56,000 nt of DNA from Lachnospiraceae bacterium (GCA_024697595.1 JAILFK010000021.1:1-56000), one strand, 5' to 3'. Counted from the stretch's first letter, positions 43,718 through 54,409 are shown. Numbers and translations are program-made. Notes: generated by a model from the letters alone, not told the origin.

Positions 43718-44518
43718 ATGGGTGCTCAGGATCGAACAGAAAAAGTTCTAAGAGATATACATGTCCTATTTTCCAAGGCTAAGCCATATAACGGAAGCAA
43801 GAAGGATGTTATCGTCGACAAGAATGAGATGATGGAATTGCTGAAGGAATTAAATAACTGCATGTATGATATGCAGGATGAGTATGGTCTTACAGCAATA
43901 AAAAAAGATAAGGCCAATCGTGAGATGCAAAAGCAAGGTGATGATATTATCTTTGAAGCGTCGAGAAAGGCTGAGGATATCTATGCCGCATCCATTATGT
44001 ATACAGATAATGCCTTGAATAATATCATTGATATTATGGCGGAGGCGAATAAATCTATTGAAAAGATTTATAACGAAACGGCTACCAATCTAAAAAATGA
44101 GCAACGTGTTGTAAAGGATAATCAGTTGGATTTGAAGGCACAGCTCAATGATTTGATAGATACACAAAAATATATTCGACTTATCGAGGATGAAAATCGT
44201 CGATTGGAAAAGGCGAAGGAGGCTGGAGAGGAGCCGGGAATTAAGACTTCTTCAGGAGGTTCTAGTTTTGCTGGAGTTCAGCCGGAAATCAGGATAAACA
44301 AGGATTACTTTATTCAAAATGGAATACCTCTAGATGACGTGGAGGCTGATTCTGATAGTAAGGAAGCCGGCATGGAAAATGGTCAAATGACTGAGGAACA
44401 AATTGCGAAGATGCAGGCGGAACTTGACAATGAGTACTTCGATTGGAAGGAAGATGGTCAGGAGCCAGAGGAAAAGGAATCAAAAAAATCTGGATTTCCG
44501 TTCTTTGGTAAAAAGTAA
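43718..44518 (+). CDS. Unrecognised coiled-coil protein
   Basis: 266 aa, no family recognised with confidence. It is hydrophilic and largely helical, with heptad-like stretches near residues 25-175, loosely like DivIVA or V-ATPase subunit H/E proteins. A Ser/Gly-rich linker (SSGGSSF, about 192) leads to an acidic C-terminal third and a basic-aromatic end KKSGFPFFGKK. No signal peptide or membrane helix. The ATG at 43718 with AGGGAGAAAG upstream is preferred over an ATG 33 bp earlier. It lies between the SRP RNA and the aconitase-family gene. A scaffold or cell-division role is only a guess. Confidence 0.65.
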   Translation: MGAQDRTEKVLRDIHVLFSKAKPYNGSKKDVIVDKNEMMELLKELNNCMYDMQDEYGLTAIKKDKANREMQKQGDDIIFEASRKAEDIYAASIMYTDNALNNIIDIMAEANKSIEKIYNETATNLKNEQRVVKDNQLDLKAQLNDLIDTQKYIRLIEDENRRLEKAKEAGEEPGIKTSSGGSSFAGVQPEIRINKDYFIQNGIPLDDVEADSDSKEAGMENGQMTEEQIAKMQAELDNEYFDWKEDGQEPEEKESKKSGFPFFGKK

Positions 44519-44588
44519 TTTGGTTTTAGAATATTTTAAACATTTTTGTTTTGAAGTATATATATAAATAAAATTCAGGAGGAATAAC

Positions 44589-46874
44589 ATGAAATTATAC
44601 GAACAAGGCGTGTACTTGGTAAATGGCGAAAAGCTAGTTGAGGATGGTCCACAGGCACAAGCTGCAATTAAGCAGATGACTGGGAAGGATATAGATAAAT
44701 CTGAGGCAGCTAAGCAGACAATGGCTTACGGTATTTTGCAGAATCACAACACATCAGGAAATATGCAAAATCTTCAGATTAAGTTTGATAAATTGACATC
44801 ACATGATATTACATATGTAGGAATCATTCAGACTGCAAGAGCTTCTGGACTTGAGAAGTTCCCAATTCCTTACGTATTGACAAACTGTCACAACTCTCTT
44901 TGTGCAGTAGGTGGAACAATCAATGAGGATGACCATATGTTTGGTCTCACATGTGCTAAGAAGTATGGCGGTATCTATGTACCACCTCATCAGGCAGTAA
45001 TTCATCAGTTTGCTCGCGAGATGTTGGCAGGTGCTGGTAAGATGATTTTGGGATCTGATTCACATACTCGTTATGGTGCCCTCGGTACTATGGCTATGGG
45101 TGAAGGTGGTCCTGAGCTTGTAAAACAGCTTTTGAATAAGACATATGACATAGCAATGCCAGGGGTTATCGGTGTTTATATGACAGGAACTCCAATGAAG
45201 GGTGTTGGTCCTCAGGATATAGCTCTCGCTATTATCGGAGAGGTATTTGACAAGGGTTACGTAAAGAACAAGGTTATGGAGTTCGTAGGACCTGGTGTCA
45301 ATAATATGTCTGTTGATTATAGAATTGGTGTTGATGTTATGACAACAGAGACAACTTGTCTATCTTCTATTTGGAAGACAGATGATAAGGTGAAGGAGTT
45401 TTACGATATTCACGGTAGAATCGGTGAGTATGCAGAGCTTAATCCTGGAGATGTGGCTTACTATGATGGAATGATTGAGATTGATTTATCAGAAATCAAG
45501 CCAATGATTGCTATGCCATTCCACCCAAGTAACACATACACTATTGAGGAGTTAAACGCGAACCTTATGGACATCTTAGATGACTGTGAGAAGCGTGCCA
45601 AGGTTAGCCTTGATGGACAGGTTGACTTTACTTTAAAGGATAAGGTTAGAGATGGTCGTCTATATGTAGATCAGGGAATCATCGCTGGTTGTGCAGGTGG
45701 TGGATATGAAAATATTACTGATGCTGCAGACATCTTGCGTGGTACATCAATCGGACCAGATGAATTTACACTTAGTGTATATCCAGCAAGTACACCAATC
45801 TATATGGAACTTGTGAAAAATGGTTCTGTTGCCGATCTTATGGAGACAGGTGCAATTGTTAAAACTGCATTTTGCGGACCTTGCTTTGGTGCAGGTGACA
45901 CTCCAAGTAATAACGGATTTTCTATCAGACATTCAACTAGAAACTTCCCTAACAGAGAGGGCTCTAAGTTGCAGAATGGTCAGATTTCATCAGTTGCTCT
46001 TATGGATGCTCGTTCAATCGCAGCAACAGCTGCCAACAAGGGCTACCTTACAGCAGCAACAGATATGGACGTTAATTATACAAAGCCTAAATATTACTTT
46101 GATGGTAAGATTTATGAGAATAGAGTATTTGATAGCCACGGTGTGGCAGATCCTAGTGAGGAGATTAAGTTTGGACCAAACATCAAGGATTGGCCAGCAA
46201 TGAGTGCTCTTCCAGAGAATTTATTCCTAAAGGTTGTATCTGAGATTCATGATCCTGTTACAACAACAGATGAGCTTATTCCATCAGGAGAGACTTCATC
46301 TTACAGATCAAATCCTCTTGGACTTGCAGAGTTTACTCTTTCTCGTAAGGATCCTGAGTATGTAGGTCGTGCTAAGGAGATTCAGAAGGCTCAAAAGGCA
46401 CTCGAAGCGGGAGAGTGTGCAGGTGAGGCTGTACCTGAGTTGAAGGAGATCGTTAAGACAGTAAAAGAGACATACCCTGATGTAAGCCACGAGAACTTTG
46501 GTGTAGGAAGCACTATCTTTGCTGTAAAACCGGGAGATGGATCTGCCAGAGAGCAGGCTGCATCTTGCCAGAAGGTATTAGGTGGATGGGCAAATATTGC
46601 CAATGAGTATGCTACTAAGAGATATCGTTCAAACCTTATTAACTGGGGTATGCTTCCATTTATTATTCCAGAGGGAGATCTTCCATTTACATTGAATGAT
46701 TACATTTTCGTGCCAGGAATTAGACAGGCAGTAATCGACAAGGCAGAAACTATTGAAGCTTTTGTTGTAAAAGATGGTAAGTTGAATAAATTCGAGATGA
46801 AGCTGGGAGATTTGACAGAGGATGAGAGAGATATCATCTTAAAGGGATGTTTAATCAATTATTATAGGGGTTAA
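44589..46874 (+). CDS. Aconitase-family hydratase
   Basis: 761 aa. It belongs to the Fe-S hydro-lyase family that includes aconitase and the uncharacterised E. coli YbhJ. Substrate-site motifs visible are [12 protein letters not shown] (about 99-110), [12 protein letters not shown] (about 152-163) and a Cys-containing [15 protein letters not shown] loop near 431-445. The C-terminal swivel domain (about 630-761) is fused, as in single-chain aconitases. It may be the organism's aconitase for citrate-to-2-oxoglutarate synthesis, but it could be the YbhJ-like hydratase of unknown substrate. AGGAGG precedes the ATG. Confidence 0.82.
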   Translation: MKLYEQGVYLVNGEKLVEDGPQAQAAIKQMTGKDIDKSEAAKQTMAYGILQNHNTSGNMQNLQIKFDKLTSHDITYVGIIQTARASGLEKFPIPYVLTNCHNSLCAVGGTINEDDHMFGLTCAKKYGGIYVPPHQAVIHQFAREMLAGAGKMILGSDSHTRYGALGTMAMGEGGPELVKQLLNKTYDIAMPGVIGVYMTGTPMKGVGPQDIALAIIGEVFDKGYVKNKVMEFVGPGVNNMSVDYRIGVDVMTTETTCLSSIWKTDDKVKEFYDIHGRIGEYAELNPGDVAYYDGMIEIDLSEIKPMIAMPFHPSNTYTIEELNANLMDILDDCEKRAKVSLDGQVDFTLKDKVRDGRLYVDQGIIAGCAGGGYENITDAADILRGTSIGPDEFTLSVYPASTPIYMELVKNGSVADLMETGAIVKTAFCGPCFGAGDTPSNNGFSIRHSTRNFPNREGSKLQNGQISSVALMDARSIAATAANKGYLTAATDMDVNYTKPKYYFDGKIYENRVFDSHGVADPSEEIKFGPNIKDWPAMSALPENLFLKVVSEIHDPVTTTDELIPSGETSSYRSNPLGLAEFTLSRKDPEYVGRAKEIQKAQKALEAGECAGEAVPELKEIVKTVKETYPDVSHENFGVGSTIFAVKPGDGSAREQAASCQKVLGGWANIANEYATKRYRSNLINWGMLPFIIPEGDLPFTLNDYIFVPGIRQAVIDKAETIEAFVVKDGKLNKFEMKLGDLTEDERDIILKGCLINYYRG

Positions 46875-46933
46875 TTTTAGAGTTATGACAGGTTTTGTTA
46901 GTAACTATTAAATGGTATTGAAGGGACTGACAA

Positions 46934-48307
46934 ATGGAACAAAAAGATCAAAATATAATCGAGAAACAAAGATTTAGAAGCCAGATGAAAACGGCTGGAG
47001 TTGTTATTTTCACAGCTTGTTGCATTATATTGTTTTACTTTATGATACAGCGTTATCACGGATTCGGAGCGGCATGGGATAAAATAATGTCTGTATGCGC
47101 AGGAATTATAATAGGTTTTGTACTAGCATTTTTGATGAATCCTATAATGGTTTTTCTGGAGAAAAAGATTTTACCGTTTTTCCTAAGACATTCCAAAAAT
47201 GAGGAAAAAACGAGAAAATCCGTTAGATTGTTATGCAGCGTGTTAGCTTTGATAGCTGTGGTTGGAATAGTAGTTGTATTTTTCATCTATATTATTCCAG
47301 AGTTTTATGAGTCTATAAAATATTTGGCAGACCATATTTATGAGCAAATCCAAGGTATTTTGGATTGGGCTAATGACATAACAGGTGGAAAATTTGCCAA
47401 GCAGATTAATAATGCTAAGAACAGTGATATTGATGCGGGAATTCAGAATCTTATTGCTATGGTTCAGGATTATTTAAATCTCTCGAAGGACGAAATGCTT
47501 GAAAAGGTTGTGACAGGGGCAATTAGTATTGGAAAGCTTGCAGTAAATCTTGTTATCGGATTAATCGTTTCTGTTTATGTGCTTTGTAGTAAGGAAAACT
47601 TCAAGGCTCAGGCAAAAAAGATTGCTTATGGATTGTTCTCTGCAAAGGTTGCCAACGTTATGCTTGAGATTGGACGCAAGACATCTGAAATTTTTTATGG
47701 ATTTATCATTGGTAAGATTATTGATTCTATTGTGATTGGTATTATCTGTGCAATCTTTATGAAGATAGTTGGTTTGCCATACATTTTGCTATGCTCTGTG
47801 GTTATTGGTGTTACCAATATTATACCTGTATTTGGTCCATACTTTGGTGCGGTTCCAACAGTTATTATTTTATTCCTTACAAATCCAACACAGGGAATAA
47901 CTTTCTTGATATTTGTCATTGTTTTACAGCAGGTAGATGGAAATATTATTGGACCTGCAATTTTGGGAGATTCCACAGGATTATCTCCATTCTGGGTAGT
48001 GGTTGCAATCGTTGTAGGAGGTGGACTCTTTGGGGTTCCAGGAATGATTGTCGGTGTACCTACCATGGCTCTTCTTTATTACCTTGTTGGTAGATTTATA
48101 TCTTATAGGGTTGAGAAAAAAGGACTGTCTAGAGAGACGGCGGACTATCTGAATATGGATTATGTAGATACAGAAACCAATGAGATGGTAAATCATACAG
48201 CGGCCTATGGTGAGGAGAGACATTATGTCAATCTGAAAATGTTCGAGAAGAAGAAGATGCTAATAAAGGCAAGAAAAGAAAAAAATCAAAAAAATAAATC
48301 GGAATAA
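46934..48307 (+). CDS. AI-2E family transporter (PerM/YtvI-like membrane protein)
   Basis: 457 aa with about eight membrane helices in the family's arrangement: two near the N-terminus (about 19-75), one near 93-120, then an extracytoplasmic stretch (about 125-190) and a C-terminal group from about 200 on containing GVTNIIPVFGPYFGAVP and LQQVDGNIIGPAILGDSTGLSPFWV. The tail after about 400 is strongly charged and ends in Lys-rich sequence. Family members have been linked to autoinducer-2 export, Na+/H+ antiport or other tasks, so the substrate is uncertain. Ends at a strong terminator. Confidence 0.88.
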   Translation: MEQKDQNIIEKQRFRSQMKTAGVVIFTACCIILFYFMIQRYHGFGAAWDKIMSVCAGIIIGFVLAFLMNPIMVFLEKKILPFFLRHSKNEEKTRKSVRLLCSVLALIAVVGIVVVFFIYIIPEFYESIKYLADHIYEQIQGILDWANDITGGKFAKQINNAKNSDIDAGIQNLIAMVQDYLNLSKDEMLEKVVTGAISIGKLAVNLVIGLIVSVYVLCSKENFKAQAKKIAYGLFSAKVANVMLEIGRKTSEIFYGFIIGKIIDSIVIGIICAIFMKIVGLPYILLCSVVIGVTNIIPVFGPYFGAVPTVIILFLTNPTQGITFLIFVIVLQQVDGNIIGPAILGDSTGLSPFWVVVAIVVGGGLFGVPGMIVGVPTMALLYYLVGRFISYRVEKKGLSRETADYLNMDYVDTETNEMVNHTAAYGEERHYVNLKMFEKKKMLIKARKEKNQKNKSE

Positions 48308-48321
48308 ATTTCTAGATTTTA

Positions 48322-48359
48322 AGGGGTATTTGGCTCGTCTAAATACCCCTAATTTTTTT
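48322..48359 (+). terminator. Intrinsic terminator after the AI-2E-type gene
   Basis: AGGGGTATTT (48322-48331) pairs with AAATACCCCT (48341-48350) around 9 nt, followed by AATTTTTTT. Confidence 0.9.
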
Positions 48360-48386
48360 GCATTCAAATAGACGATATGATACACT
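48358..48386 (+). promoter_or_regulatory. Candidate promoter of the 932-aa gene
   Basis: -35 TTGCAT (48358-48363) and -10 TACACT (48381-48386) with a 17-bp spacer, 40 bp before the TTG start. The -10 is weak. Confidence 0.4.
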
Positions 48387-48426
48387 AAATCTGTATATCC
48401 AGGACGATTTTCGGGGGTAAATTAAA

Positions 48427-51225
48427 TTGGAAAGAAACGAGTACAGAGAGAAATATAATCAACTAAAAAGCTTGGTGGATCTTAATAGATTAGAGGAAGC
48501 GCTGACCATAGTTGAAAGTACTAATTGGAATAAATGTAATAATGTAAATACAATTGTTTTGGCGGCGAAAGTATACGAGGCTGAGGCTAAGTATGAAGAA
48601 GCCAAAGAATTATTATATTTAGCGCATGAGAGATCACCAATTGGAAGGATGATTATATATCATTTAGCGCTTAATTGTATCGAGCTTGGAGAATTGGAAG
48701 AAGCCAAGGATTATTATGAGGAATTTGTTGAAATAGCTCCTCATGATAGCTTGAAATATATTATTAAATATAAATTGAGCAAGGCAGCAGGCGCTGAGAA
48801 TACAACCCTCATTGCAATACTAGAGGAATTAAAAGGGCATGACTTTTTAGAGGAGTGGTCGTATGAGTTGGCATATTTATACCACAAGACACTCCAGATA
48901 GATAAATGCATAGATTTATGCGATGAAATCATACTTTGGTTTGGAGATGGCCCATATGTAGAACGCGCGCTGGAAATGAAAATGATTTATCAGCCACTAG
49001 ATAAGGCCCAGGAAGATAAATACAGAAGCTTTCAAAATAAACGTCAAGGAATTACAGAGATAAAAGCCAATGAGCTTTTGTCTTCAGGAGAAATAGTATC
49101 TAAAAACATTGAGATTCCTTCAGTGGAAATTCAGGCAGAGAAGTTTAATACTATAAATCTTCAGGCGGAAATTAAGAAAAATATAGATGAGATAATGAGA
49201 GCCACTGAGGCTGGTGAAGTCAATGAAAATATGGAAAATATTAAGACTTTAGTTGAGGAGATTCCATATTTACAGGTTACGGACGATAGACAAAAGCCAC
49301 AAAAGTCCAAGGAAGAAGCGAATCAAAAAACTTTGATGGACACATTCAAGGGATATTTGGCAGAGGAGTATGATGGTCAGATTTCGCTTTTGGTTCCAGA
49401 GCCAAAGGAGGAAGAGGAGCAAATCGAAGGTCAGATGACCATAGAGGATGTGATGGCCGAATGGGAAAAGACCAAGAGGGCCGCAGAGGCAACTTTGCAA
49501 GATGCTCAGAAGCAGGAGCTCGATGAAGTCAAGGGCCATGCTCTTGAGGAGGCTGCACATATAATGGATAGATTGGAGGGGGCTATGCCTAAACTTGAGG
49601 CAGGTGCTTCGCCAACAGATTTATTGAAAGAAGAATATATGTCAAAACCAGTGGCTGCAGTTGAAAGTGCTGCAAGCGTAAATATGGATGAATATATTCC
49701 TAGTATTGAAGAAATTGAAAATGATAAAAAAGAGGCAGAGGTCTTTAATATTCCTAAGGTTACAGATGGCCATGAGGCGGGAGTCGGATTGACGGTGCCA
49801 GTTATTCACCCTGCACCAGAAATGAATTTGGCAGACAAGGCAGAAATACCGAGTGTTCAAAAAGGTATAGATTTGGCAAAGACACAGAGGTGGGAGCCGC
49901 CGCGCATAGAGAAGGAAGAAGTTGTCGAGGTGGATGAAGCAATCGAGAACAAAGAAGCTGTCGAGGAGGATGAAGCAATCGAGAACAAAGAAGTTGTCGA
50001 GGAGGATGAAGTAGCCGAGAACAAGGAAGCTGTCGAGGAGGATGATCAGGTGAATATAGAAGAGGCTAGCAAGATTGTGGCAGATGTAAATGACATGCTC
50101 CAGCAGGAGATAGATAGAATAATGGCGGAGGACAGCGCCGACCAGGAAGAAGAACAAGAAATTGATATCGAGGATAGCGAAGTTGCGCAGGAATCTGATG
50201 TTGATGAAGAAGAAGTAGAACAGGAAGCAGACACAGAGGAGCCTGCTGTAGAAGAGGATATTTTACCTCAGATTATTGATCCAGAAGAGTTGTTAAAAGA
50301 GGAATCCTCTGAAGAGGATGAGAGCCAAGATATTGAAGAGGCTGACGAAGAAGATATTTTGCCAGAAATAGAGGAAATCAAGCTTGAACCTGAGGAAGTG
50401 GCAGAATTGGTGGATGAAAAAGTTTTAGAACGAGCAATTTCTGATGAAATGCCACAGGTAGAACTTACAGAAGATGAAAAGGAAATCTTTTCATATTTTA
50501 TGCCAATAGCTGGTATGGAAAACACTATTTGCCAAGCGTTGACAGGCTCAAAGAGCCATATTAGCAACAGAAAGAACTCTGCTACTGGAAATATTATTAT
50601 TCAAGGTAGTAAAGGAAGCGGAAAGACAATGCTTGCGTCAAATCTCATTAAGGTTATACAAAATGAAACTGGCAAGCAGACAGGACCTGCGGGAAAAATA
50701 GATGCAGAGCAGTTGAACAAAAAGGATATTCCAACCGTATTGTCTAAAGTGGAAGGCGGAAGTTTGATTATTGAAGATGCATCAGTCTTGACAGAGGCAA
50801 CAATAGAAACCTTGAGACAACAGATGTCTTTGAACACAACTCACGTGTTAGTGGTGTTGGAAGCTGAAAAAGGTGACATTGAAAAGTTGATGGCTAAAAA
50901 TAACAGGTTTAGCGCAATGTTTACAGAAAAAATTACAATTCCAATATTTACAATAGATGAGCTTGTGAATTTTGGAAAGGTGTATGCGCTAGAAAATGGA
51001 TATGCTGTAGATGAAGTTGCAATATTGGCAATGTATAACCGTATAAATTTGGTACATCATTTGGGAAGACCAACAGCACTTATAGACGTGAGAGATATTA
51101 TGGAGGATGCCATTGAAAATGCGGAAAGAGGTGGAATCAAAGCCGCCTTTGGCCGTTTAGGGGCAAAAAAATATGATGAGGACGGAAATCTCATTTTGAG
51201 GGAAAAGGATTTCGAGTTGAATTAA
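48427..51225 (+). CDS. TPR - acidic region - P-loop ATPase fusion protein
   Basis: 932 aa, no specific family recognised. Residues 1-190 are TPR-like helices (LEEALTIVES, YEEAKELLYLAHE). Residues 200-690 form a long, low-complexity, very acidic region, including a 12-residue tandem repeat (VEEDEAIENKEA type) from about residue 500. The C-terminal 240 residues are a P-loop domain with Walker A GSKGSGKT at 727-734 and a Walker B-like SLIIEDAS at about 779-786, ending in AAA+-like helices (VHHLGRPTALIDVRDI). The start is a TTG, with GGGGGT upstream. It lies 15 bp before glgB and is presumably co-transcribed with it. A regulatory or scaffolding ATPase is inferred. Confidence 0.8.
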   Translation: MERNEYREKYNQLKSLVDLNRLEEALTIVESTNWNKCNNVNTIVLAAKVYEAEAKYEEAKELLYLAHERSPIGRMIIYHLALNCIELGELEEAKDYYEEFVEIAPHDSLKYIIKYKLSKAAGAENTTLIAILEELKGHDFLEEWSYELAYLYHKTLQIDKCIDLCDEIILWFGDGPYVERALEMKMIYQPLDKAQEDKYRSFQNKRQGITEIKANELLSSGEIVSKNIEIPSVEIQAEKFNTINLQAEIKKNIDEIMRATEAGEVNENMENIKTLVEEIPYLQVTDDRQKPQKSKEEANQKTLMDTFKGYLAEEYDGQISLLVPEPKEEEEQIEGQMTIEDVMAEWEKTKRAAEATLQDAQKQELDEVKGHALEEAAHIMDRLEGAMPKLEAGASPTDLLKEEYMSKPVAAVESAASVNMDEYIPSIEEIENDKKEAEVFNIPKVTDGHEAGVGLTVPVIHPAPEMNLADKAEIPSVQKGIDLAKTQRWEPPRIEKEEVVEVDEAIENKEAVEEDEAIENKEVVEEDEVAENKEAVEEDDQVNIEEASKIVADVNDMLQQEIDRIMAEDSADQEEEQEIDIEDSEVAQESDVDEEEVEQEADTEEPAVEEDILPQIIDPEELLKEESSEEDESQDIEEADEEDILPEIEEIKLEPEEVAELVDEKVLERAISDEMPQVELTEDEKEIFSYFMPIAGMENTICQALTGSKSHISNRKNSATGNIIIQGSKGSGKTMLASNLIKVIQNETGKQTGPAGKIDAEQLNKKDIPTVLSKVEGGSLIIEDASVLTEATIETLRQQMSLNTTHVLVVLEAEKGDIEKLMAKNNRFSAMFTEKITIPIFTIDELVNFGKVYALENGYAVDEVAILAMYNRINLVHHLGRPTALIDVRDIMEDAIENAERGGIKAAFGRLGAKKYDEDGNLILREKDFELN
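49924..50042 (+). repeat. 36-bp tandem repeat inside the 932-aa gene
   Basis: Units begin at 49924, 49960, 49996 and (partial) 50032, each opening with GTCGAGG. The period of 36 bp is a multiple of three, so gain or loss of units keeps the frame and only changes the length of the acidic region. Confidence 0.88.
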
Positions 51226-51240
51226 AAGGGGCGTGAGACT

Positions 51241-53145
51241 ATGGGAAGATTTACCGATTTGGATATGTATTTGTTGGGCCAGGCGACACACTATGACATA
51301 TACAAGAAAATGGGGGCAAATGTTGGAACTTTAAATAGCAAAAAGGGCGTCTACTTTGACGTGTGGGCACCACATGCTGCTGCTGTTGCAGTCATAGGCG
51401 AGTTTAATGACTGGGACGAAAAAGCAAATATGATGGAGAGATTAGAAGGATCAGACATAGGAGTGTTTGAAACTTTTATTCCAGAGGCAAAACCAGGGCA
51501 GTTATATAAATATTTGATTTATACATCAGATGGAAGAAAGCTATATAAGGCGGATCCTTACGCTGCTGAAGCTGAGCTTAGACCGGGAACTGCATCAAAG
51601 ATAGCAAAAGAATTTAACTATAAATGGACTGACCAGGAATGGATTGAAGATAGAGAAGCAAAAAAAGAGTTTTGGGAATGCCCAATGTCAATATATGAAG
51701 TTCATATAGGTTCTTGGATGAGACATCCTGGAAGAGATGACGATGGCTTCTATACATATAGAGAGTTTGCAAAAGCTTTGGCAAAGTATGTAAAAGACAT
51801 GGGATATACCCATGTGGAGCTTATGGGAATATCTGAGTATCCATATGATGGCTCTTGGGGATATCAGGTTACTGGATATTATGCTCCTACTTCTAGATAT
51901 GGATCCCCAGAAGATTTTGCCTATTTGGTAAATTATTTACATAAAAAGGGTATAGGTGTGATTTTGGATTGGGTGCCAGCACATTTTCCAAAAGATGAGC
52001 ATGGCTTGGCTGATTTTGATGGTCAGGCACTATATGAATACCCAGATCCAAAAAAGGGTGAACACCCTGACTGGGGAACCAAGATTTTCAACTATGAGAA
52101 GAATGAAGTGAAAAACTTCTTGATAGGTAGTGCCCTTATGTGGGTTGAAAAATATCACATAGATGGCTTGAGAGTGGATGCTGTTGCCTCTATGCTTTAT
52201 CTCAATTATGGAAAGCAGGATGGACAGTGGATTGCCAATAAATATGGTGGCATGGAAAATCTTGAGGCAATAGAGTTTTTCAGACATTTAAATACACTTG
52301 TCCGCGGACGCAACAAAGGCGTGGTGATGATTGCTGAGGAATCCACAGCCTGGCCAAAGGTCACAGGTGATGTGGAAGATGGTGGATTAAATTTTTCATA
52401 CAAGTGGAATATGGGATGGATGCATGACTTCTTAGACTATATGAAGCTGGATCCATATTTTAGAAAAGATAATCATAATAAAATGACATTTGCCATGAGC
52501 TATAATCAATATGAGAGATATATTTTAGTGCTATCTCATGATGAGGTGGTTCATTTGAAGTGTTCTATGATAGGCAAGATGCCAGGGCTCGAGGGTGACA
52601 AATTTAAAAACCTCAAAGCGGGGTATGCATTTATGATGTGTCATCCTGGCAAAAAACTTCTTTTTATGGGTCAGGACTTCGGTCAGGTTCAGGAATGGAG
52701 CGAGGAGAGAGAATTAGATTGGTATTTGTTGGACAACGCCAACCACAAAAATTTATCTCTATTTGTAAAGGATTTACTTCATATATATAAGAGGTATCCT
52801 TCTATGTATGAGTTAGATGTTTCCTGGGAGGGATTTGAGTGGATAAATGCCAATGATTCTTATCGAGGAATATTTAGCTTTATTAGAAAGTCAAAGGACG
52901 GCAAAAAGAATATATTTTATATCGGTAACTTTACGCCGGTGGCATATGACGACTATAGAGTCGGAGTGGGTAGTGCAAAATCCCACAAGCTTTTATTAAA
53001 TAGTGATGATGTAAAATATGGTGGATCTGATGAAAAGAGGAAAGCCTCATATAAGCCAGAAAAGTTGGAGTGTGACGGACGAGAGTACTCTTTTGAATAT
53101 CCGCTTCCTGCATATGGAGTGGCGATATTTACATTTTCATATTAG
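51241..53145 (+). CDS. glgB: 1,4-alpha-glucan branching enzyme
   Basis: 634 aa. It forms alpha-1,6 branches in glycogen. A CBM48-type N-terminal domain (about 25-130, GVYFDVWAPHAAAVAVIGEFNDW) precedes the GH13 catalytic barrel. The catalytic residues are Asp313 in GLRVDAVASM, Glu366 in MIAEEST and Asp434 in LSHDEV. The extra N1 domain found in some GlgB proteins is absent, which is common in Firmicutes. No other glycogen gene (glgC, glgA, glgP) is in the window. It is preceded by the TPR/P-loop gene and followed after 16 bp by a membrane protein gene. Confidence 0.96.
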   Translation: MGRFTDLDMYLLGQATHYDIYKKMGANVGTLNSKKGVYFDVWAPHAAAVAVIGEFNDWDEKANMMERLEGSDIGVFETFIPEAKPGQLYKYLIYTSDGRKLYKADPYAAEAELRPGTASKIAKEFNYKWTDQEWIEDREAKKEFWECPMSIYEVHIGSWMRHPGRDDDGFYTYREFAKALAKYVKDMGYTHVELMGISEYPYDGSWGYQVTGYYAPTSRYGSPEDFAYLVNYLHKKGIGVILDWVPAHFPKDEHGLADFDGQALYEYPDPKKGEHPDWGTKIFNYEKNEVKNFLIGSALMWVEKYHIDGLRVDAVASMLYLNYGKQDGQWIANKYGGMENLEAIEFFRHLNTLVRGRNKGVVMIAEESTAWPKVTGDVEDGGLNFSYKWNMGWMHDFLDYMKLDPYFRKDNHNKMTFAMSYNQYERYILVLSHDEVVHLKCSMIGKMPGLEGDKFKNLKAGYAFMMCHPGKKLLFMGQDFGQVQEWSEERELDWYLLDNANHKNLSLFVKDLLHIYKRYPSMYELDVSWEGFEWINANDSYRGIFSFIRKSKDGKKNIFYIGNFTPVAYDDYRVGVGSAKSHKLLLNSDDVKYGGSDEKRKASYKPEKLECDGREYSFEYPLPAYGVAIFTFSY

Positions 53146-53161
53146 AAATTAGGAAAGATAA

Positions 53162-54409
53162 ATGGATCAGGAAAAGGAAGAATCAAAGGTTAAATATAAA
53201 ATTTCAAAAAACGATAATGACAGGGAAGTAATCGAGATCACCAAGGAAAAGAAAACGGCTAAAGAAAAGATTGCTCCATATAAAAAAGAAATTGCACCAC
53301 ATAAAAACAAGATTTTAGTTGTTTGCGTGGTTATGATACTGGTGATTGTTTTTTTACTTGGTCATAATTTAAGGAAGTATCAGGATTACAATATACAGTC
53401 CTCTTATGATAGAAAAGATGGCGCTGAATCAAATTACATAGGCTATAATAATAATTTGTTTAGATACAGTAGGGATGGTGCTTTTTATACAACTTTTGAT
53501 GGAGAACTTATATGGAATTATACGTATGAGATGAGCAATCCGCGCATAGATATGTGTGCTGATTACATATTGCTATATGATGAGGGAGGAACCCAGATAT
53601 CTATTTTGACTCCTACCGGTTTTAAACAAAATATAAAAACATCTATGCCGATTGTTGATGCTCATATAGCAAAGCAAGGAACGGTTGCAATATTGATGCA
53701 GGATGGTGGTGTAGGACATGTTCAGCTTTGTGATGTGAATGGCAAGGTTTTGGCAGAAGGTGTGCTTCATATGAGTAATAGCGGTTATCCTATGAGCATA
53801 GATATTTCTGATGATGGTGAAAATCTTGCGGTAACCCAATTGGATTTAGGTATTGGAAACACAAAAACTACAGTTGCCTTTTATAATTTTGGAAGTGCGG
53901 GAAAGTCAAAAGAGAACAATATTGTTGCTACATATAGTTTTTCAAATCAAATAATTCCAAAGATTATATATATGTCAAATGGTAATGCAGTGGCATATGG
54001 CACAAGCGAAGTAGTATTGTTTAATAATGATTCTAAGGCTACAATAAAGGATGAATATTTTGTAGAAGGCGAAATAAAAAAGGTTTTCTATGATGATAAA
54101 TATTTTGGATATATTTGCGATGCAACAGATAAAAATGGCAAATTAATTAATCAGATAAATGTGTATTCACAGATAGGTATAAAAAGGATGCAAAAGGCTG
54201 TGGATGCCACATATACAGATGTAAGTATTATGAGCAATGGAGAGATTTTCCTGTCAAACGGAACCGATGTTGCCATTTATACATTAAAGGGGATTGAAAA
54301 GTTTAAATTTACTTTCGACACAAGCATATACAATATCTTGCCTCAAGAGGGAAGTAAGAGATATGTATTTATTCAAGAAGGCCATACTAATATGGTAAGT
54401 TTAAGGTAA
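53162..54409 (+). CDS. DUF5711-like membrane-anchored protein
   Basis: 415 aa. A basic cytoplasmic N-terminus of about 48 residues (lysine-rich) is followed by a single membrane helix (about 50-68, ILVVCVVMILVIVFLLG) and an extracytoplasmic domain of about 340 residues. That domain is rich in beta-strand patterns with repeated DG/NG turns, like a beta-propeller. It resembles the DUF5711 family of Lachnospiraceae from memory, which cannot be confirmed here. Between glgB and the CvpA-like gene, with gaps of 16 and 14 bp, so very likely in the same operon. Function unknown. Confidence 0.7.
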   Translation: MDQEKEESKVKYKISKNDNDREVIEITKEKKTAKEKIAPYKKEIAPHKNKILVVCVVMILVIVFLLGHNLRKYQDYNIQSSYDRKDGAESNYIGYNNNLFRYSRDGAFYTTFDGELIWNYTYEMSNPRIDMCADYILLYDEGGTQISILTPTGFKQNIKTSMPIVDAHIAKQGTVAILMQDGGVGHVQLCDVNGKVLAEGVLHMSNSGYPMSIDISDDGENLAVTQLDLGIGNTKTTVAFYNFGSAGKSKENNIVATYSFSNQIIPKIIYMSNGNAVAYGTSEVVLFNNDSKATIKDEYFVEGEIKKVFYDDKYFGYICDATDKNGKLINQINVYSQIGIKRMQKAVDATYTDVSIMSNGEIFLSNGTDVAIYTLKGIEKFKFTFDTSIYNILPQEGSKRYVFIQEGHTNMVSLR

